A DNA stretch of 39,225 nt from contig NZ_JABANU010000020.1 in assembly GCF_016238445.1 (NCBI RefSeq), forward strand, positions 1 to 39,225. Reading direction: 5' to 3'. Shown in pieces: positions 8,320 to 18,295 of this stretch; position 1 is the stretch's first letter; the number at the start of each line of letters is the position of its first letter. A program made the translations under genes and the position numbers. A model generated the notes under the pieces. That model saw only the letters and a list, made by a program, of their open reading frames with translations, ran no database searches and was not told where the DNA came from. This stretch comes from Staphylococcus canis. Its GTDB lineage: Bacteria; Bacillota; Bacilli; Staphylococcales; Staphylococcaceae.

Positions 8320-9510
8320 TTAACTTGCAACTTTTGAATCTTTTATTCCAATTACAGTTAATAATATAATTTTTAACAAATTGGCTAGTACGGTCATTAT
8401 GAAGAAGCCTAATATTTCAAGCTTCCAAGTAGCAATTATAGTCAACACTATATATATGATTGTATGTATCGTAATATATCGAGTTTGTTTATTTATAGAG
8501 ATGTATTTAGTATTGAGTGTTTGTATCATTGTAGCGATAACACCAAAAAACACACCAATGTTACCAACTATAATGTAAGGTTGAACCTGCGCACTATCTT
8601 GACGATATAAATATTCAACAATTAAAACTGTAATAGGATATGAAATAACTATGATGACTCCAGATAAAATAAGACCATAAAAATTAACAATGAGATACTG
8701 TTTTATTTTATTATCTGTATTTTTAACAGAAATATAAGAAAGTATTACATTGTTTATAGGATACATAAAAGATGCGAATATTTTTCCAATAAACGTTGCT
8801 AGAAAAGACAAAGCAACGGCGCCTCCGCCAATTAATGGCAATAATATAATTCGATCCAAATAAATGTTTAAGTTATTTAACCCATTGCTAATTAATAAAT
8901 TGACATACTCTGAAATGATATTTTTATGGCTTTTTACTTTTGATAATCTCAAATGTCTAAGTGTATAGATAGTATATAATACAACTGAAATTTCACTCAT
9001 TAAGAATATGACAACCCAAAAATGAGTAACTTTAAAAATTACCAAGCCTATAGTCAAACCTATAAACTGAAATATTGCAGCAAGTAAAATTTTGTTGTAC
9101 TGTAACTTAATTCTAAAAAACACACTCATATATATTCGAATTATCATTAAAATATTGATGATCAATAACCAAGATGTAATAACAACGCTTAGCTGATATA
9201 ACTCTAAAAACAAAAATATTAAGATTACACTTTCTATTACCATAGATATGACTATTAACTTTATAAAGTTTAGGTATAGTAAATTATCTTTAAAAGATTT
9301 GATGTTAATCATTCTAATATTATTCAAAGTATTTCCTACGATAACACTCGATATAGTTATAATGGTATAAGCACTTAATATCTTACCGAATTCCTCATTC
9401 CCCAATGCATGACTTATTGTAGGGTAAGCTAATAATTGTAAAGAAAACGCTATTAATAGTGTACTTATTATTGTTTTTAGACTATCAATTATAAAACTAT
9501 GTTTTTTCAT
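8320..9510 (-). CDS. Wzx-type capsule flippase (cap5K position)
   Basis: A 396-residue polytopic membrane protein with about 12 hydrophobic segments and few charged loops, of the polysaccharide flippase (MATE/MOP-like) group. It would move the undecaprenyl-linked repeat unit across the membrane. The coding DNA is very AT-rich compared with capA-G and capL-N, as usual for the serotype-specific cassette. Its ATG overlaps the end of the polymerase gene by 14 bases, so translation is coupled. No sequence motif proves the function; fold type and place in the operon support it. Confidence 0.82.
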   Translation of the reverse strand: MKKHSFIIDSLKTIISTLLIAFSLQLLAYPTISHALGNEEFGKILSAYTIITISSVIVGNTLNNIRMINIKSFKDNLLYLNFIKLIVISMVIESVILIFLFLELYQLSVVITSWLLIINILMIIRIYMSVFFRIKLQYNKILLAAIFQFIGLTIGLVIFKVTHFWVVIFLMSEISVVLYTIYTLRHLRLSKVKSHKNIISEYVNLLISNGLNNLNIYLDRIILLPLIGGGAVALSFLATFIGKIFASFMYPINNVILSYISVKNTDNKIKQYLIVNFYGLILSGVIIVISYPITVLIVEYLYRQDSAQVQPYIIVGNIGVFFGVIATMIQTLNTKYISINKQTRYITIHTIIYIVLTIIATWKLEILGFFIMTVLANLLKIILLTVIGIKDSKVAS

Positions 9511-10672
9511 AGTTCATTATCCTTTTACTTTTTGAAATGAGATAAAACAATACAAACCAAAATTCACTTACAACTAGAAAATTAGAGCTGAACATAAGTA
9601 ATACAAAAGGATATAGACCAATATAAATTATTAGTTTATCTAAACCTTCAGTATCAAAATACTTTATAAATTTATAAATTAAAACAGATACAAATAACAG
9701 TATAAAAATAAACCCTATAATACCAAACGCTAACAAAATCTCAAGTATTAAATTATGTGGTATATTATCAATTAAATGATAATAGTTAAACAATCCATAA
9801 CCTGTTAATAAATGTTCTTTAATATATAATATTGCTAAAGCATAAATATCTCCCCTACCTGAGGTTCCTTCAAAAGTCAATCCATTGCTGGAAATATATG
9901 AAAACGTACGAGTATTACCACTTTTAATGAAAATGAGTATAGCTATAGCAGATAAAATGATAATTGAAAAATTAATGGATATCTTTTTAACTAACGATGT
10001 TTTTTTTCCAATAAGCATGCTTATCATCGTTACAATAATATATAAGATAAATAACACTGCTCCACCTCTACCACCTGCGATAAAAATTACAGGTAACAAA
10101 GTAAAGATTAGAATTAAATACATCAATTTATGTTTAACTAATTTATCGGAAATAAAGTAAATACCTAATCCCATTGTAAAGGAGGATATATATGAGATGT
10201 TTTGATAGTTCATTAACCCAAAGTTTATATAAGTTGGTAATGTTCCTAATAGATAAGGTATAAGTACAATTAGTATTAAGGAAATTGAAAATAAAAAGAA
10301 AATTGCTTTAAAAAACTGAATGACTTTTCTTTTGGTAATCTTCCTAAAATAAATACCACATACCGATGCTGGCACCGCCCAAATTAGGAATAAGATAAAA
10401 TTATTTAAAGGTAACCGATCATATTTATAATCTGTAATTAAATACGATATTGTGACAAACCCAGTTATTGCTACCAAAATCATTAAAGCAATTGGTATTT
10501 GTTTCTTTGTAACAATCTCTTTTAAAGCAAATATTATAGTTATACTACTTACTATTATTAAAAAAATATAATAGCCGCCGTCAATATTAATCTTAAACAC
10601 ATTTTTTAATAGTGTTGATATAACTATATAAAAATTCATGCTCAGTACTGATAATAAAAGAAATACTCTCAC
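9497..10672 (-). CDS. Wzy-type capsule polymerase (cap5J position)
   Basis: A 391-residue polytopic protein with 10 or more membrane segments, of the O-antigen polymerase/ligase group. The large extracellular loop with TSGRGDIYALA, LLTGYGLFNYY and IPHNLILEILLAFG (residues about 280-330) is the region that polymerases of this class share. It would join repeat units outside the membrane under CapA/CapB length control. The start is GTG (10670-10672) with GGTGA before it; an ATG codon 11 codons later is possible. Among the most AT-rich genes of the window and unlike the flanking cap genes in base composition, pointing to a transferred serotype cassette. Confidence 0.8.
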   Translation of the reverse strand: MRVFLLLSVLSMNFYIVISTLLKNVFKINIDGGYYIFLIIVSSITIIFALKEIVTKKQIPIALMILVAITGFVTISYLITDYKYDRLPLNNFILFLIWAVPASVCGIYFRKITKRKVIQFFKAIFFLFSISLILIVLIPYLLGTLPTYINFGLMNYQNISYISSFTMGLGIYFISDKLVKHKLMYLILIFTLLPVIFIAGGRGGAVLFILYIIVTMISMLIGKKTSLVKKISINFSIIILSAIAILIFIKSGNTRTFSYISSNGLTFEGTSGRGDIYALAILYIKEHLLTGYGLFNYYHLIDNIPHNLILEILLAFGIIGFIFILLFVSVLIYKFIKYFDTEGLDKLIIYIGLYPFVLLMFSSNFLVVSEFWFVLFYLISKSKRIMNYEKT

Positions 10673-10685
10673 TACCTATCACCAT

Positions 10686-11801
10686 CTATAATAAGTTATT
10701 TGAATAGAGTACTTTTAAAATTTCACTCTCATTTTCCCAATTTAAAACCTTTGAAGCTTCTATAGCATTTTGTCTTAACTTGTTATATGTAACTTCATCA
10801 TTTAATAATGTTTTAATCGCATTAGCAATATTTTCAGGTGTTACCGCCTCAATAACAATACCAAAATTGTATTTTTCATTTAGATAAATATGCTCTTTTA
10901 CAGGTGAAAGTATCACTGGTAAACCTGCTTGAATACATTCAAAGATTTTATTAGAAACTGTATATTCGAAGTTAATAGAAACGCCTTTTGTTAACACTAC
11001 ACCTATTGTGCTCTCAGTCAGTTTTGGTACAAGCTCTTGAACTGACACTGGATCATCAAACTTTATATTCTTAATATAATTTAAGCTTGCTATTTCTTTT
11101 AATGTTTCTTCCAGGGGACCAAAGCCACGTACGACAAATTTCGCATTATCTTGTCCAAGTAATTTTGCTGCCTGTACAAATTCTTCAAATCCTCTATTGT
11201 TCACGATACGCCCCTGATACACTATCTCTTTCTTATCAAAATTTGATGAACTATAATCTAAACTATAAGCGTTAGGAGCATTAGTTACGACTATCGGCTC
11301 TAAAACGTACCCTTGATCTATATAATATTGTTTTGCAGCATGACTCACAGTAATAAAGTGATCAACGTGTTTTAGTATACTCTTTTCTAACCTCTGAACA
11401 CTATTAGATATTAATTTAAATTTGTTAACAAATGCATTTTTTGAGTAAATTTCATGAGCGTCGTATATAATACGACCTTTGAAACCACTTAAAGTAACCA
11501 TAAATAATGTATCAAAATCATTCGCATGAATAACGTCTGGTTGATATGACTTAATTGTTTTAATCACATTAATCCCAAATTTTATCCGATTAAATACCTT
11601 CATTACAATATTTTCATCACTTTTCCTTTTCCCGAACAATTTATAATTGTAATTAATGTCTTTTAAGTGTTCATCTGTAACTTCATGATTCATTTTGCCT
11701 ATAATCAAATAATCATCCGTAACTTGTTTTATCGTACCAATTTGTTTTAACACCCTGGGATCTAGCACAATATTACTCGAAACAACATCTAGTATTCTCA
11801 T
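10686..11801 (-). CDS. Capsule glycosyltransferase, family GT4 (cap5I position)
   Basis: A 371-residue GT-B glycosyltransferase. The N-terminal half includes VIHANDFDTLF and IIYDAHEIYSK; the C-terminal nucleotide-binding half includes IVYQGRIVNNRGFEEF and the usual VSNKIFECIQAGLPVI segment. In S. aureus serotype 5 the gene in this place adds ManNAcA. The capO gene for UDP-ManNAcA is not present here, so a different third sugar is likely. ATG with AGGAGG at good spacing. It belongs to the AT-rich variable cassette. Sugar and linkage cannot be told from sequence. Confidence 0.83.
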   Translation of the reverse strand: MRILDVVSSNIVLDPRVLKQIGTIKQVTDDYLIIGKMNHEVTDEHLKDINYNYKLFGKRKSDENIVMKVFNRIKFGINVIKTIKSYQPDVIHANDFDTLFMVTLSGFKGRIIYDAHEIYSKNAFVNKFKLISNSVQRLEKSILKHVDHFITVSHAAKQYYIDQGYVLEPIVVTNAPNAYSLDYSSSNFDKKEIVYQGRIVNNRGFEEFVQAAKLLGQDNAKFVVRGFGPLEETLKEIASLNYIKNIKFDDPVSVQELVPKLTESTIGVVLTKGVSINFEYTVSNKIFECIQAGLPVILSPVKEHIYLNEKYNFGIVIEAVTPENIANAIKTLLNDEVTYNKLRQNAIEASKVLNWENESEILKVLYSNNLL

Positions 11802-11815
11802 TGTAGCCCTCCTTT

Positions 11816-12418
11816 CTATCTAAAATCGTATTTTTTCTTCTTCAATGCCTCTATAGATTCATTCCACCATTTATCATGATTCAACTGCTTGATTTGTTCT
11901 TGTTCGAATCGTTTACGTATCAATTTTGCTGGAACGCCTCCAACAATTTCAAAGTCACCAACATCTTTAGTGACAACTGAACCAGCCGCTACAATAGCGC
12001 CATTTCCGATTTTCACCCCATCCATGATGAGTACATTAGCACCAATCCATACATCATGCCCTATACGTGTAAGATTAGGAGCATCATCATAATGCTTATA
12101 CTTCATTTTTATTCCAAATGGGTTTTGATTTGAATAGAAAACCGGTGATGTACTAAAAAAATGAGTTGGATGCTTACCAAGTCCGATTTTTACATTGGAT
12201 GAGATAGAGCAATAGTTTCCTATTTCAACATGATTAAATTCACTTCCAAAACCAACATAACTGTATTGACCAAAATGGCTATTCCTTATTTTACAAAATC
12301 GATCAACATAATTATGACCTTCAAAATGACAATTAGAGATGTAAGCCAGTCGATTAATTCGAATATTTTTTTCTTTTGAAGAACCATTTTTGAGCACTTT
12401 TAAAACTTTATTAATCAT
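11816..12418 (-). CDS. Capsule O-acetyltransferase, left-handed beta-helix (cap5H position)
   Basis: A 200-residue hexapeptide-repeat acyltransferase of the CatB/LacA type. The coil repeats run from [14 protein letters not shown] to [17 protein letters not shown], with [16 protein letters not shown] in between and the closing [14 protein letters not shown]. The likely catalytic histidine is in [10 protein letters not shown]. It would transfer acetyl from acetyl-CoA to a sugar of the repeat unit, as Cap5H does in S. aureus. A GTG four codons earlier (12430) is possible, but ATG at 12416-12418 overlaps the capG stop as ATGA and has GTGGAG upstream. First gene of the variable cassette. Confidence 0.87.
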   Translation of the reverse strand: MINKVLKVLKNGSSKEKNIRINRLAYISNCHFEGHNYVDRFCKIRNSHFGQYSYVGFGSEFNHVEIGNYCSISSNVKIGLGKHPTHFFSTSPVFYSNQNPFGIKMKYKHYDDAPNLTRIGHDVWIGANVLIMDGVKIGNGAIVAAGSVVTKDVGDFEIVGGVPAKLIRKRFEQEQIKQLNHDKWWNESIEALKKKKYDFR

Positions 12419-13542
12419 AGTTTTCTCCACGTATCTCGATTGATAATGTCTGTATAGCTTTGAATAATTTTGACGACCTTTTGTGAAACGTTGGTATCCA
12501 TATAATCTAAAGCATCAATCATTGGTTCATGATTTACTTTCATGGCACGTGCGAGTTCAACGGATTGTACAAGGTTGTCATATTCGATACCGCCAATGAT
12601 AACTGTCCCTTTATCTAATACTTCTGGGCGTTCTGTTGATGTCCGAATTAAAACACCTGGAAATTTTAACATGTTGGATTCTTCTGACAGTGTACCGCTA
12701 TCTGATAATACGACGAATGCATTTTTTTGTAAGGCATTATAATCAAAAAAGCCAAATGGTTTGAGTTGTCTGACTAATGGATGAAATTTAAACTGACGTT
12801 CCTCAATCTTTTTCCAACTTCTCGGATGTGTAGAATAGATGACTGGCATTTGATATTTTTCCGCAATCGCATTAATCGCATTCATGAGTGAATTAAAGTT
12901 TTGTTCATGATCAATATTTTCTTCACGATGTGCGGATACTAAAATATAGTGTTGTGGCTCGAGTTCTAATGTTTTAAGGACAGTACTGTTTTCAATTTTT
13001 GCTTTGTGGACGTTTAAAACCTCTTTCATCGGAGAGCCTGTTACAAAAATATGTTCTTTCTTAAAGCCTTCATCTAATAAATAGCGTCGACTGTGTTCTG
13101 TATACGGTAAGTTGATATCGCTGACATGATCGACAATTTTGCGATTGATTTCTTCTGGTACATTTTGGTCAAAACAACGGTTCCCTGCTTCCATATGAAA
13201 TACTGGAATTTTAAGTCGTTTAGCAGATACTGCAGCGAGACAGCTATTCGTATCTCCTAAAATAAGCAGTGCATCAGGCTGTTCACTTGTTAATACTTCA
13301 TAAGATTTAGCGATAATATTCCCCATCGTTTCTCCTAAATGTGTCCCTACCGCTTCTAAATAATGATCTGGCTGACGTAATTCCAGTTCATCGAAAAACA
13401 CTTGATTTAAGGTATAGTCATAGTTTTGACCTGTATGTACTAAAATTTGATCAAAGTAGCGATCACACGCTTTAATCGTTTCGGATAAACGGATGATTTC
13501 AGGTCGTGTTCCAACAATTGTCATTAACTTTAATTTACGCAT
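12415..13542 (-). CDS. capG: UDP-N-acetyl sugar 2-epimerase CapG (UDP-L-FucNAc synthesis)
   Basis: A 375-residue enzyme of the UDP-GlcNAc 2-epimerase family, last step from the CapF product to UDP-L-FucNAc. [10 protein letters not shown] near the N-terminus, [23 protein letters not shown] and [10 protein letters not shown] are the family's substrate and catalytic segments. The longest frame begins 17 codons earlier inside capF, but ATG at 13540-13542 has GGAGG six bases upstream and gives the conserved start [15 protein letters not shown]. It starts one base after the capF stop. Sequence is close to S. aureus CapG. Confidence 0.95.
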   Translation of the reverse strand: MRKLKLMTIVGTRPEIIRLSETIKACDRYFDQILVHTGQNYDYTLNQVFFDELELRQPDHYLEAVGTHLGETMGNIIAKSYEVLTSEQPDALLILGDTNSCLAAVSAKRLKIPVFHMEAGNRCFDQNVPEEINRKIVDHVSDINLPYTEHSRRYLLDEGFKKEHIFVTGSPMKEVLNVHKAKIENSTVLKTLELEPQHYILVSAHREENIDHEQNFNSLMNAINAIAEKYQMPVIYSTHPRSWKKIEERQFKFHPLVRQLKPFGFFDYNALQKNAFVVLSDSGTLSEESNMLKFPGVLIRTSTERPEVLDKGTVIIGGIEYDNLVQSVELARAMKVNHEPMIDALDYMDTNVSQKVVKIIQSYTDIINRDTWRKL

Positions 13543-13543
13543 C

Positions 13544-14653
13544 TTAAACCTCCAAGTAGTAAGTATCAGGATTATCAGGATCAAACATTTCATTGACCCA
13601 CATGATGGTTACCATATCGGTGTCGCCTAAGTTTTCAATGTTATGTGTATATCCGACTGGAATATCCACAACTTCTAATTGCTCACCTGAAACAAAGTAC
13701 TCAATCACTTCGTCATCTCCCGGTAATCTAAAACGAATCACACCATGACCTGATACTACTAGGAATTTCTCATTTTTCGTATGATGCCAATGATTCCCTT
13801 TCGTAATACCTGGCTTCGAAATATTGACCGACACTTGACCACGATCCGGTGTTTTGAGAAACTCTGTAAACGAACCTCGATCGTCAACATTCATTTTTAA
13901 CGGATAACTGAATGCATCTGTAGGTAAATAACTCAAATATGTACTATACAGCGCCTTTTCAAAGTCATCATCTAATTGTGGTAATGTACGATTGTCTCTA
14001 GTCGCTTTGAAAGACTGAATAAGTTTCGCAATCTCTCCTAGTGTTTTAGTGTAAACATGAGGCACAGTAGGTTGATTCTCTACTAATGTGGGTGTCCCTT
14101 CTATCGCATGTTGAATTTCTTCAATAACATCATCGATATAATTTAAATGTAACGTTACATTTTCGTCATTCAGCGTTATCGGCAACCCTCTTGCGACGTT
14201 ATGACAAAATGTAGCAATAACAGAATTATAATTGGGTTTAGACCACTTACCAAATAAGTTTGGAAATCTGTAAATATATACCGTATTGCCATGTGCTTTC
14301 GCAAAATTTTCTAGAGTGATTTCTGCTTGTCGTTTACTGTGCCCATATGGATTGTCATTGACCGCTTGTGTCGATGATGACAGTAAAATCGGTGGCTGAT
14401 TCGGATTATCGCGAATGACGTTGAGTATATCCTCTAAAAGACCAACATTCCCGGTTTGAAACGCTGATTCGTGTTCCGGTCGATTGACACCCGCTAAATG
14501 CACAATAAATTCTGCTTGCCGTAAATAATCATCTCGAATATCTGCTGGAGTATCTCGATGTATGGCTAACACTTCATGTGACGTATTTTGCTTCATGTCT
14601 ACGATTAAGTTTCGACCTACAAAGCCTTTTGAACCTGTAATTGCAATTTTCAC
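13544..14653 (-). CDS. capF: Bifunctional reductase CapF (UDP-L-FucNAc synthesis)
   Basis: A 369-residue two-domain enzyme. Residues 1 to about 245 are a short-chain dehydrogenase domain with GSKGFVGRN at 7-15 and YGHSKRQAE as Tyr-xxx-Lys. Residues about 250-369 are a metal-binding cupin with GNHWHHTKNEKF. CapF epimerises at C-3 and reduces the 4-keto sugar made by CapE, giving UDP-N-acetyl-L-talosamine-type product for CapG. The start is GTG (14651-14653) after GGAGGAAAGCAT; the ATG overlapping it runs straight into a stop. The length equals that recalled for S. aureus CapF. Confidence 0.95.
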   Translation of the reverse strand: MKIAITGSKGFVGRNLIVDMKQNTSHEVLAIHRDTPADIRDDYLRQAEFIVHLAGVNRPEHESAFQTGNVGLLEDILNVIRDNPNQPPILLSSSTQAVNDNPYGHSKRQAEITLENFAKAHGNTVYIYRFPNLFGKWSKPNYNSVIATFCHNVARGLPITLNDENVTLHLNYIDDVIEEIQHAIEGTPTLVENQPTVPHVYTKTLGEIAKLIQSFKATRDNRTLPQLDDDFEKALYSTYLSYLPTDAFSYPLKMNVDDRGSFTEFLKTPDRGQVSVNISKPGITKGNHWHHTKNEKFLVVSGHGVIRFRLPGDDEVIEYFVSGEQLEVVDIPVGYTHNIENLGDTDMVTIMWVNEMFDPDNPDTYYLEV

Positions 14654-14665
14654 ATGCTTTCCTCC

Positions 14666-15691
14666 TTATTGACGCATTTGATATAGCGCTAATTCTTTTC
14701 TAACGTATTCTAACGTTAATAATTTTGCTTTAATTTGTGCGACTGTGAGCATCTCTGTATTATCTGAATTGTACTCATAGGCCTCGGTGATTTCTTCACT
14801 ACCATCGCTATAATAATTCGCATAGTTCAAATCTCTAGAGTCTGCAGGGATGCGGTAGTATTGTCCCATATCTTCAGACTGGGCATATTCTTCTCTTGTG
14901 AGTAATGTTTCTGATTTTTTCTCACCATGACGTGTACCAATAATCTTGATTTCATTACGTGCATCAAAGAGTGATAATAATGCTTGAGCAAGGTCGCCAA
15001 TTGTAGAAGCAGGTGCTTTTTGAACCATAATATCTCCTGTTCTCGCATGTTTAAACGCATGTATGACAAGGTCTACAGCTTCTTCCAAACTCATTAAAAA
15101 GCGTGTCATATTTGGATCTGTTACGGTTAATGGCTCGTTATTTTTGATTTTTTCAATAAATAGTGGAATCACGGAGCCACGTGATGCCATGACATTACCG
15201 TAACGTGTACCACAAATCGACGTCTGAGCTTCATCAACATTTCTTGATTTTGCGACAAACACTTTTTCCATCATGGCCTTTGAGATACCCATCGCGTTGA
15301 TAGGATACGCGGCTTTATCAGTTGATAAACAAATCACCTTTTTCACGTTTAAACGTATTGCAGCTTGAATCACATTTTCAGTCCCAATAATATTCGTTTT
15401 GACCGCTTCCATTGGAAAAAACTCACAAGACGGCACTTGTTTTAATGCTGCTGCATGAAAGACATAATCCACCCCACGCATCGCGACTTCAATACTTAAC
15501 GCATCTCTCACGTCTCCAATATAAAATTTCAATTTAGGATGATTATACTTTTTTCGTATATCATCTTGTTTCTTTTCATCTCTTGAAAAAATTCGAATTT
15601 CTTTAATATCCGTATCTAAAAATCGTTTCATCACCGCATTCCCAAACGATCCTGTGCCGCCTGTAATTAATAACGTTTTGCCTTTAAACAT
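14666..15691 (-). CDS. capE: UDP-GlcNAc 4,6-dehydratase/5-epimerase CapE
   Basis: A 341-residue short-chain dehydrogenase, first step from UDP-GlcNAc towards UDP-L-FucNAc. The NAD loop TGGTGSFGNAV is at residues 10-20. STDKAAYP (123-130) is followed by MGISK, where the usual catalytic Tyr is Met134 with Lys138, the Met-xxx-Lys form known for CapE. The last 60 residues are a C-terminal extension with ADSRDLNYANYY, as in CapE/FnlA-type enzymes. ATG with AGGGTGAG upstream, four bases after the capD stop. Confidence 0.95.
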   Translation of the reverse strand: MFKGKTLLITGGTGSFGNAVMKRFLDTDIKEIRIFSRDEKKQDDIRKKYNHPKLKFYIGDVRDALSIEVAMRGVDYVFHAAALKQVPSCEFFPMEAVKTNIIGTENVIQAAIRLNVKKVICLSTDKAAYPINAMGISKAMMEKVFVAKSRNVDEAQTSICGTRYGNVMASRGSVIPLFIEKIKNNEPLTVTDPNMTRFLMSLEEAVDLVIHAFKHARTGDIMVQKAPASTIGDLAQALLSLFDARNEIKIIGTRHGEKKSETLLTREEYAQSEDMGQYYRIPADSRDLNYANYYSDGSEEITEAYEYNSDNTEMLTVAQIKAKLLTLEYVRKELALYQMRQ

Positions 15692-15695
15692 GCTC

Positions 15696-17507
15696 TCACC
15701 CTTTTATCAACTTATCATTTGCGATATCTAAGATTTTTGCTTTAGTGAAATCTTTTTCTAATGCATTTATTAAAGTATCCATTTCCTGACGTTCAATTTC
15801 TCTGACTTTTCCTCTATAGATCTTTTCATAGACTTGTTCTGGATGTATTTCGTCTTCATTCAGTAATTCTTCGTAAAGCTTTTCTCCTGGACGGATACCT
15901 GAAAATTGGATACCGATGTCTTCCTCACGCTTACCACTTAATTGAATTAAGTTTTTCGCTAAATCTACAATTTTGACTGGCTCTCCCATGTCTAATACAA
16001 AGACCTCTCCACCTTTTGCGAGTGCACCTGCTTGCAGTACAAGCCTTGACGCTTCTGGAATCGTCATAAAGTAACGCGTCATATCTGGATGCGTCACAGT
16101 CACTGGACCTCCCGCTTCAATTTGCGATTTAAACAGTGGAATCACAGAGCCTCGTGACCCTAAAACATTACCAAACCGTACCGCCACAAAGTCCGTTTCG
16201 CTTTCGTTGTCATTTAAGCTTTGAATGACCATTTCAGCCATACGTTTACTTGCCCCCATCACATTCGGTGGATTGACCGCTTTATCAGTAGAGACCATGA
16301 CGAACTTACGAACTTTTGCTTGTTTTGCAGCTTCTGCTGTATTTTTTGTACCTAAAACATTATTTTTGAACGCTTCTTTAGGGTTATACTCCATCAGTGG
16401 CACATGCTTATGCGCTGCGGCGTGATACACCACATACGGTTGGTGCTCAGCCATGATCTTAAACATGCGCGTACGGTCTTGAACATCCGCAATGACGGGT
16501 ATAAGCTCAATTTCATTTTGATATACATTTGATAGCTCACGATGAATTAGATAGATACTATTCTCCCCATGGCCTAATAAAATGAGGCGCTTCGGTTTGA
16601 ATTTACAGACTTGGCGACAGATTTCAGAACCGATAGAACCTCCAGCACCTGTAACTAAAATCGTTTGTCCTGTCAGTTCTTTTGAAATCATGCGCATGTC
16701 CAATTCCACTGGTTCTCGTCCAAGCAAGTCTTCAACTGAAACCTTTTTCAATTGACTTACTTCCAACTCACCTGTCATCACATTTTCAATACTTGGCATC
16801 TTTAAAACGTCTACATTGATATTTCCAGTCATTTCACTAATATCTTGTAACCGTGATTTCGATAAAGTCGGAATCGCGATGATGACTTTTTGAATTTTAT
16901 ACTGTTTGACTAAATTCGGTATATCATCAATCGTGCCTTCCACTTTCACACTTGTGGTTAAAGTCATTCTTTGCTTATTTGGATCATCATCAACAACGGT
17001 CACAGGCTCCATGCCCATATATGGACTACGCATCATTTGACGAATAAGTAATAAACCCCCTTGACCAGCACCAACGATTAATGTCGGTACTTTTTTATAG
17101 TCCCCACTGATAAACGCGCGACGATACACACGCCAAAAGAGTCTAGAACCTCCAATTAAAATTAAATGCATCATCCAAGTCACTAAGTACAGACGTATAA
17201 AATATAATTGTGTCAATATTCCGACAATAATAATTGTTGTAAGAATTGAACCTGTGACCGCTTTTACTATTAATATCAACTCATTGACACTCGCATACTC
17301 CCATGCACGATGGTATAAATGGAATAAAGATGCAAAAATATGATGCGTCATCAATAATATGATGGATGACAATAGCAACAATGTCGTTGAATAGTTTTGA
17401 AAATAATGTTCCAAAATGTAATAGCCTAAAAAGACCGAAAAAGTAACAATCAACGAGTCTATCAATATCAGTAACGCTAATCTTTGTTTCACCGTTAACT
17501 TTGACAT
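15696..17507 (-). CDS. capD: Membrane UDP-GlcNAc 4,6-dehydratase CapD
   Basis: A 603-residue membrane enzyme that makes the 4-keto-6-deoxy intermediate for UDP-D-FucNAc, completed by CapN. Four membrane segments fill about residues 8-125. A first Rossmann-like domain carries VGAGQGG, and the catalytic dehydratase domain starts near residue 285 with VTGAGGSIGSE, then HAAAHKHVP, MVSTDKAVNPP and GASKRMAE. Close in length to S. aureus CapD (about 607). ATG after GGGGGATT. It follows capC by 17 bases and leads into capE by 4. Confidence 0.94.
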   Translation of the reverse strand: MSKLTVKQRLALLILIDSLIVTFSVFLGYYILEHYFQNYSTTLLLLSSIILLMTHHIFASLFHLYHRAWEYASVNELILIVKAVTGSILTTIIIVGILTQLYFIRLYLVTWMMHLILIGGSRLFWRVYRRAFISGDYKKVPTLIVGAGQGGLLLIRQMMRSPYMGMEPVTVVDDDPNKQRMTLTTSVKVEGTIDDIPNLVKQYKIQKVIIAIPTLSKSRLQDISEMTGNINVDVLKMPSIENVMTGELEVSQLKKVSVEDLLGREPVELDMRMISKELTGQTILVTGAGGSIGSEICRQVCKFKPKRLILLGHGENSIYLIHRELSNVYQNEIELIPVIADVQDRTRMFKIMAEHQPYVVYHAAAHKHVPLMEYNPKEAFKNNVLGTKNTAEAAKQAKVRKFVMVSTDKAVNPPNVMGASKRMAEMVIQSLNDNESETDFVAVRFGNVLGSRGSVIPLFKSQIEAGGPVTVTHPDMTRYFMTIPEASRLVLQAGALAKGGEVFVLDMGEPVKIVDLAKNLIQLSGKREEDIGIQFSGIRPGEKLYEELLNEDEIHPEQVYEKIYRGKVREIERQEMDTLINALEKDFTKAKILDIANDKLIKG

Positions 17508-17524
17508 TTGAATCCCCCAATTAT

Positions 17525-18295
17525 TTAAAATAACCCTAGAAATTTTTTACGTTTTGACGTCGGTTTTAACGGCATATTTCTTTTTATTTCTTTATCCTCT
17601 ACTATTTTCGTTCCGTTATGAATTAAATCTTGAATACACTCGCGATCCTTTTTCAATTTTGAATCTTCTAAAATAGTTTGAAGTTGAAATGGCCTAACCT
17701 CTGTTGCGTGTGCATCTGAAGCAATGACATGTGTTAAATGATGTGTCATCAACTGATGCGCTAATCTTTGAATCGTTTTGCCATATGTACCTAATAAAGA
17801 ACCCGCGGTCAACTGGCTCAGTGCACCATTGCTTACGAGTTCATAGAGTAATTCTGGGTTGTTCATAATCGCTTTGTTTCGCTCAGGATGTGCAATGATA
17901 GGGACATGCCCACGTTGTTGCAACTCGAAAAACAATCGTTTTGTATAAAGTGGCACTTCATTCGACGGAAACTCAATAAGTAGATATCTCGAATGATTGA
18001 TACCGATTATTGTTTTTTGATCTAATCCTTTTAAAATTTCATCTGTTATCCGCACTTCTTGTCCAGGATACAATTGAATATCTAACTGTTGAACAATGGG
18101 ATGTGCTCGAAGTTTCTTAAGCTCATCCATAACCTTTTGTGCTTCATTCTCAAATCTGGGATGCAAGTGGTGTGGTGTCGCTACAATACCCTTAATTCCT
18201 TGGGCATGCGCTTGTTTAAGTAATGCTAGCATCGCTTCTTCACTTTGCGGACCATCATCCACACCTATCAAAATGTGATTATGAATGTCGATCAT
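17525..18295 (-). CDS. capC: Capsule tyrosine-protein phosphatase CapC (PHP family)
   Basis: A 256-residue manganese-dependent phosphatase of the PHP fold (YwqE/CpsB type) that dephosphorylates the tyrosine cluster of CapB. The metal ligands are visible: MIDIHNHILIGVDDGP (His5, His7), GIVATPHHLHP, the GQEVRIT glutamate, AHPERN and IASDAHATE. The ATG overlaps the capB stop as ATGA with GGAGAGG upstream, so the kinase and phosphatase are translationally coupled. Confidence 0.93.
   Translation of the reverse strand: MIDIHNHILIGVDDGPQSEEAMLALLKQAHAQGIKGIVATPHHLHPRFENEAQKVMDELKKLRAHPIVQQLDIQLYPGQEVRITDEILKGLDQKTIIGINHSRYLLIEFPSNEVPLYTKRLFFELQQRGHVPIIAHPERNKAIMNNPELLYELVSNGALSQLTAGSLLGTYGKTIQRLAHQLMTHHLTHVIASDAHATEVRPFQLQTILEDSKLKKDRECIQDLIHNGTKIVEDKEIKRNMPLKPTSKRKKFLGLF

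Noticed and set aside
13543..13593. Upstream extension of capG by 17 codons inside capF
   Set aside because: The added residues are unlike the family, and the ATG at 13542 has a strong GGAGG just before it.
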